Source: Actinomadura sp. 7K507 (lineage in GTDB: Bacteria > Actinomycetota > Actinomycetes > Streptosporangiales > Streptosporangiaceae). From it: 63,197 nt of DNA. This document shows, one piece after another, positions 59,004-63,197 of the stretch. Within the stretch, counting starts at the first letter, position 1. Every line of letters starts with the position of its first letter. The stretch lies in assembly GCF_004348425.1 (NCBI RefSeq), contig NZ_SMKK01000018.1, positions 1 through 63,197 of the forward strand, given 5' to 3'. A program made the translations under genes and the position numbers. The notes beneath the pieces were generated by a model. It saw only the letters and a program-made list of their open reading frames with translations. It had not been told where the DNA came from and did not search any database.

Positions 59004-59651
59004 GCCTGTCTGGTAGGCGATCACGACGAGTTGGGCGCGGTCGCGGGCTTCCAGTTTCGTCATGGCGCGTTGCACGTGGGCGCGGACGGTGAAAGGGCTG
59101 AGGTACATCCGTTCGGCGATCTCCTGGTTGGAGAGGCCGGTCGCGACCAGGGTCACCATCTCGCGTTCGCGGGGGGTCAGCGCAGCGAGTCGTTCGGGCT
59201 GGTGAGGCGGGGCGTTGTCCGGGGTGGCCAGGAAACGGGCGACCAGGGAGCGGGTCGCGGCGGGGGACAGCAGGGTGTCGCCGTCGGCGATCGTGCGTAC
59301 GGCGTTCAGGAGGTCGTCGGCGCCGATGCCCTTGCCGATGAAGCCGCCGGCGCCCGCGCGCAGCGCCTGAGCGACGTACTCGTCGGTCTCGTACGTGGTG
59401 AGGATCAGGATGCGGCTGGCGCGCAGTTCCGGGTCCGCGCAGATCTCCGACGTGGCGGCGAGGCCGTCCACGTCGGGCATCCGGATGTCCATGATCACGA
59501 CGTCCGGGGACAGCTCCCGGGTGAGTCTCACCGCCTCCCTGCCGTCGGCGGCCTCGCCTACGACGGTGATGTCGTCGGCGGTTTCGAGGAGCGTCCGGAA
59601 GGCACCCCGCAGAAGGGCCTGGTCGTCGGCGAGCAGTACCCGGAGTGTCAC
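58974..59651 (-). CDS. NarL/LuxR-type response regulator
   Basis: A 225-residue regulator: receiver (1-120; VLLADDQALLR, acceptor Asp in VVIMDIRMPDVDG, Lys in GFIGKGI) and LuxR-type helix-turn-helix (about 155-215; LTPREREMVTLVATGLSNQE, SPFTVRAHVQRAM). The GTG overlaps the kinase stop (GTGA), so kinase and regulator are a coupled pair. The linked MMPL transporter gene in the same operon is the likely target or signal source. Confidence 0.93.
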   Translation of the reverse strand: MTLRVLLADDQALLRGAFRTLLETADDITVVGEAADGREAVRLTRELSPDVVIMDIRMPDVDGLAATSEICADPELRASRILILTTYETDEYVAQALRAGAGGFIGKGIGADDLLNAVRTIADGDTLLSPAATRSLVARFLATPDNAPPHQPERLAALTPREREMVTLVATGLSNQEIAERMYLSPFTVRAHVQRAMTKLEARDRAQLVVIAYQTGLARPTDPLS

Positions 59652-60871
59652 GGTTCGTCCCCGCCCGTCCGTTCGATGGTCGCCGCTCCGTCCTTGGCGG
59701 GTGGGAGGGGCAGCTCGGTGGAGACGAGGAAGCCGCCCTCCGGACGTCTGCCCGCGGAGAGGTGTCCCCCGACCGCGGTGGCACGTTCACGCATGCCGAT
59801 CAGTCCGTAACCGGGCGGGCCGTCCGGCGCCGTACGGGCGTCCCCTCCGTCATCGGTGACGGTGATGGTCACGCGGTCGCGGTTCCAGTTGAGGTGGACC
59901 CGGGCGCTACCGGCTCCGGCGTGCTTGGTCACGTTGGTCAGGGCCTCCTGGACGATGCGGTAGGCGGTGAGGTCCACTCCCGGCGGCAACGCCCTGGGCG
60001 TGCCCTCCTGCTGCACCGACACTTCCAGACCGGCGCGGCGGAAGGATTCGAGGAGCGTGGGCAGCCGCGACAGTCCGGGTGCCGGTTCGGCGGGCTCGGC
60101 CGCGTCCCCGGACTCGCGCAGCAGGCCGACCGTGGCCCGCAGGTCGTCGAGGGCGTCGCTGGTGGTCTCGACGAGTTCCTTCAGGCTCTTGCGCGTCTGC
60201 TCAGGGCGGGTGTCGAAGAGGTGGGCGGCGACCGTGGCCTGCGCGTTGGCCAGGGTGATCTGGTGGGCCACGAGGTCGTGCAGTTCCCGGGCGATGCGCA
60301 GCCGCTCCTCGTCCACTCTCCGGCGCGCCTCGAGTTCCCGGCTCTTCTCCGCCCGCCGGGCCCGTTCCTCCACGGCCGCCAGGTAGGCCCGCCGGTTCTG
60401 CGTCGAGTGACCGAGGACGCCGGCCACCAGCGGGAACGCCGCCACCACCGCCAGCCTGCTCGCGTCCTTCCACGAGAGGTCCCCGAGCAGGGAGGTGAAG
60501 GTGACCAGCAGCGCCGCGGAGGCGAGGAGCACCGCGCTCGCCGTGCGCCGGTCGGTGCGCACGGCGAGCGAGTAGGCGGTGATCACGGCGGACGCCATGA
60601 TGAGCGGGGTCAGCAGGAGGCCCAAGAGCGGAGCCAGCACACCGGCCGCGGTCGTGGCCGCCATGGTGGCCACGGGCGCCCTGTGCCGCAGCGGCAGCAC
60701 GGCACAGGACACCACGGCGATGACGTAGGCGGCGGCGGACGGCGGCGACAGCGTGTCGTCGACCTGGATGACGCCGCCGAGCAGGCAGAGCGCGAACGCC
60801 GCCGCCGTGACCGCCGCCTCCCGCCACCACGTGACGGGTGATCGCGGAGCACCGCCGCCCGTGTCCGTCAT
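59648..60871 (-). CDS. NarL-family sensor histidine kinase
   Basis: A 407-residue kinase. About five membrane segments lie in residues 15-165, then HisKA_3 with the phospho-histidine in ARELHDLVAHQ (about 203) and HATPase_c (IVQEALTNVTKHA, YGLIGMRERATAVGG). There is no extracellular domain of size, so the signal is probably in the membrane, as in DesK or LiaS-type sensors. It lies seven bases after the MMPL gene and is coupled to the response regulator. Confidence 0.92.
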   Translation of the reverse strand: MTDTGGGAPRSPVTWWREAAVTAAAFALCLLGGVIQVDDTLSPPSAAAYVIAVVSCAVLPLRHRAPVATMAATTAAGVLAPLLGLLLTPLIMASAVITAYSLAVRTDRRTASAVLLASAALLVTFTSLLGDLSWKDASRLAVVAAFPLVAGVLGHSTQNRRAYLAAVEERARRAEKSRELEARRRVDEERLRIARELHDLVAHQITLANAQATVAAHLFDTRPEQTRKSLKELVETTSDALDDLRATVGLLRESGDAAEPAEPAPGLSRLPTLLESFRRAGLEVSVQQEGTPRALPPGVDLTAYRIVQEALTNVTKHAGAGSARVHLNWNRDRVTITVTDDGGDARTAPDGPPGYGLIGMRERATAVGGHLSAGRRPEGGFLVSTELPLPPAKDGAATIERTGGDEP

Positions 60872-60878
60872 GGCCGGC

Positions 60879-63122
60879 TCAGCGCCCGCCGCCGGGGAGC
60901 ACCGGCACCGCCGCGTCCGGCACGGTTTCGGTGGCCGGGACGTGCCTGCTCAGCTTCTCCCCCTCGATATCCACATTCGGCACCACGCGGTTCAGGATAC
61001 GAGGCAGCCACCAGGCCCGATGGCCGAGCAGTGCCAGGACCGCGGGGACGATCGCCATCCGGACCACGAAGGCGTCGAAGGCGACCGCGGCGGCCAGGCC
61101 GACGCCCATCGTCTGGATGGTCGGGGAACTCATCCCGATGAATCCGGCGAACACGCTGATCATGATGATCGCCGCCGCGGCCACCACACGTCCGCTGTGC
61201 CGGAAACCGTGGACGATCGCCTCGCCGGGGGACGCGCCGTGGACGTAGGCCTCCCGCATCCGGGTGAGGAGGAAGACCTCGTAGTCCATGGCGAGGCCGA
61301 ACACGATTCCGATGATGAGGATCGGCATCAGCGACATGACCGGGCCGGTCTGCTCGATGCCGATCAGGTCCGCCGCCCAGCCCCACTGGAAGACGGCGAC
61401 GAGGACGCCGAAGGCCGCTCCCACCGACAGCAGGAAGCCGAGCGCGGCCTTGACCGGGACCAGGACCGAGCGGAAGACCACCATGAGCAGGAGCACCGCC
61501 AGCCCGATGACCACGGTCAGGTAGGGGATGAGGGCGTCGGACATGGCTTCGGAGATGTCGATGTTCATCGCGGTGGTGCCGGTCACCAGGACGCCTGCGC
61601 CCGTGTCGGCCTCGACGCCGGAGACCGCGTCCCGGATCGCGTGCACCAGCTCCTTGGTCTCGCCGCTGCTCGGCGCCGTCTGCGGGATCGCGGTGAGGAC
61701 GGCCGTGTCCTGGGTCCCGCTGAGGACCGGATCACCGACCGATGCGACGCCGTCCACTCCCTGGACGGTCTTGACGACCTGGTCCGTGGCGGCGCGGGTG
61801 TTCGCGGCCTCCGACATGTCCACGACCACGGTCAGCGGGCCGTTGAAGCCGGGGCCGAAGCCTTCCGACAGCAGGTCGTAGGCGCGGCGCTCGGTGGTCT
61901 CCACCGACTTGGACTCGTCGCCGGGCAGCCCGAGTTCGAGGTTCAGCGCCGGTAGGGCGACGGCGCCGAGACCGAGTCCGGCGACCAGCAGCACGGCCAC
62001 GGGACGGCGCAGCACGAACCGTGCCCAGCGGGTGCCGAGCCCAGGCCGTCCGGCCCCGGCGGGCACGGGGTGCGGGCGCTCGCTCCGCGGACGGGTGGCC
62101 TTGCGGGCGGCGCGGGACAGGATCCGCCGCCCGGAGAAGCCGAACAGCGCGGGGACCAGGGTCAGTGCGACGAGCACGGCGAGGCCCACGGCACCCGCGC
62201 CGCCCAGGCCCATCTTGGTGAGTTCGGGAATGCCGACGACCCCCAGCCCGACCAGGGCGATGAAGACGGTCGCGCCGGCGAAGACGACGGCGGATCCGGC
62301 CGTGCCCACCGCCCGGCCGGCGGCCTCCTCCGGCCCGCCGCCCCGGGCGAGCTCGTCGCGGAAGCGGGAGGTGATGAAGAGCGCGTAGTCGATGCCGACC
62401 GCCAGCCCCAGCATCAGCGCCAGGATGGCGACGGTGGACGTCAGCCCCAGCGGAACGGCCAGCGCGGAGACCAGCCCGAACGCGATGGCCACGCCCACGA
62501 AGGCGGTCAGCAGCGACAGCCCGGCCGCGACCAGCGACCCGAGGGCGAGGATCAGCACCACCGCCGCCACCGCCACACCGATGATCTCCGTCGTACCGCC
62601 CGGCGCCTCTTCCGAGTCCAGGGCCGAGCCGCCGATCTCCACGGTCAGCCCCGCGTCCCGGGCCTGGCCCGCGGCGTCCTCCAGGGCGCTCTTCGTCGGC
62701 TCGGTCAGGTCGACGGCGTCCGCGGTGTAGGTGATAGTGGAGTAGGCGATGGTGCCGTCCTCGCTGACGGCGCCGGTCTTGTAGGGGTCGGTGGCCGACG
62801 CGACCTGGTCACCCCCGTCCAGCGTGCCGAGCGTGTCCTGGACGGCCGACTTGTTCTCCCAGGCCGTCACCCGCTGCCCGTCCGGGGCCTGGAACACCAG
62901 GCGGGCCTCGGCGCCCTGGGCGTTGCTCTGGGGGAAGCGTTCGTCCAGCAGGTCGAACGCCTTCTGCGATTCGGTGCCGGGCATGGAGAGGTCCTCCTCC
63001 TGCCCGGCGGGCGCCGTGGCGGCGGCGACCCCGGCCACCACCAGGGCGCCCAGCCAAAGGCCGAGGACGAGCCGGCGCCGCCGGAAGGCCCACCGCCCGA
63101 CCCGGTAAAGAAATGTCGCCAT
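60879..63122 (-). CDS. MMPL/RND family transporter
   Basis: A 747-residue membrane protein with two repeats, each having one N-terminal helix, an extracytoplasmic loop domain of about 150 residues, and five further helices. Conserved stretches include LGLTSTVAILALMLGLAVGIDYALFI and MPILIIGIVFGLAMDYEVFLL, both with the Asp-Tyr pair that relays protons. It exports lipids or drugs to the envelope. The ATG at 63122 follows TGGAG. It is first of an MMPL-HK-RR operon. Confidence 0.93.
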   Translation of the reverse strand: MATFLYRVGRWAFRRRRLVLGLWLGALVVAGVAAATAPAGQEEDLSMPGTESQKAFDLLDERFPQSNAQGAEARLVFQAPDGQRVTAWENKSAVQDTLGTLDGGDQVASATDPYKTGAVSEDGTIAYSTITYTADAVDLTEPTKSALEDAAGQARDAGLTVEIGGSALDSEEAPGGTTEIIGVAVAAVVLILALGSLVAAGLSLLTAFVGVAIAFGLVSALAVPLGLTSTVAILALMLGLAVGIDYALFITSRFRDELARGGGPEEAAGRAVGTAGSAVVFAGATVFIALVGLGVVGIPELTKMGLGGAGAVGLAVLVALTLVPALFGFSGRRILSRAARKATRPRSERPHPVPAGAGRPGLGTRWARFVLRRPVAVLLVAGLGLGAVALPALNLELGLPGDESKSVETTERRAYDLLSEGFGPGFNGPLTVVVDMSEAANTRAATDQVVKTVQGVDGVASVGDPVLSGTQDTAVLTAIPQTAPSSGETKELVHAIRDAVSGVEADTGAGVLVTGTTAMNIDISEAMSDALIPYLTVVIGLAVLLLMVVFRSVLVPVKAALGFLLSVGAAFGVLVAVFQWGWAADLIGIEQTGPVMSLMPILIIGIVFGLAMDYEVFLLTRMREAYVHGASPGEAIVHGFRHSGRVVAAAAIIMISVFAGFIGMSSPTIQTMGVGLAAAVAFDAFVVRMAIVPAVLALLGHRAWWLPRILNRVVPNVDIEGEKLSRHVPATETVPDAAVPVLPGGGR

Positions 63123-63197
63123 GTGTTGCTCACTCCAGACGCTGCGAAGAAAGGCGAATGCGCGGAATTCGCGCGCCTCCAACACTCGCCTCCAGCG

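Overview
The window is one continuous stretch of very GC-rich DNA with strong G/C third-position bias, many GTG starts and 1-4 base stop/start overlaps. It carries actinomycete-specific families: XRE-DUF5753/DUF397 pairs, DUF574 methyltransferases, a CU044_5270-type protein beside an ECF sigma factor, SARP/AfsR, F420-type LLM and SepF. It is most likely a chromosomal segment of a filamentous actinobacterium; Streptosporangiales, possibly Actinomadura-like, is my inference from gene content only. No rRNA, tRNA, CRISPR array or prophage is visible. One TnpB-only insertion element is present.

Layout. 1-7.05 kb: nitroreductase start, CocE-type hydrolase and cupin, then a tandem duplication (about 2.35 kb per unit) of a large sensor kinase that itself contains an internal duplication. 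7.07-11.4 kb: epimerase, MFS exporter, WrbA and secreted lipase. 11.5-16.0 kb: polyphosphate locus (CYTH-CHAD, Ppk1, Nudix/SixA). 16.4-24 kb: ECF sigma with a membrane partner, then a phosphorelay/phosphatase block (receiver-PP2C, CHASE3-like kinase, Rcp1-like receiver, second PP2C, MarR). 24-28 kb: L,D-transpeptidase, LPVTG-ended secreted protein, RsbW-like ATPase, SepF-like protein and TnpB element. 28-33 kb: a catabolic module with an ACAD10/11-type dehydrogenase, CMD, VOC and TetR, plus a DUF6285 kinase. 33-41 kb: serine hydrolase and its regulator, lipoprotein, ABC exporter, SARP/AfsR regulator. 41-46.4 kb: AlkD, cupin, VOC, LLM, SDR, ECF41 sigma and DoxX. 46.4-49.1 kb: cobalamin riboswitch and metE. 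49.2-53.5 kb: WhiJ/AbaA-like cluster (RsbW-like ATPase, two DUF397 proteins, XRE regulator, two DUF574 methyltransferases). 53.6-63.1 kb: MBL hydrolase, PadR and FAD monooxygenase, MmcQ/YjbR, Rieske protein, BtrH-like protein and an MMPL-HK-RR operon.

Signals worth following: (1) short tandem arrays, mostly 15 or 16 bp, that start on a gene's stop codon and copy it; six loci, several giving in-frame reserve stops. (2) Twin orphan kinases whose first half holds a histidine-less copy of the phospho-acceptor hairpin. (3) A shared site, TTGTGANNCACNNATT-like, before three transcription units of the WhiJ-like cluster. (4) A foldable putative omega-RNA at the tnpB 3' end whose guide would read out of the sepF-like gene. 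(5) A kinase/ACAD pair resembling the 4-hydroxyacyl-CoA route. (6) Two 17-18 codon ORFs joined to the next gene by ATGA overlaps.
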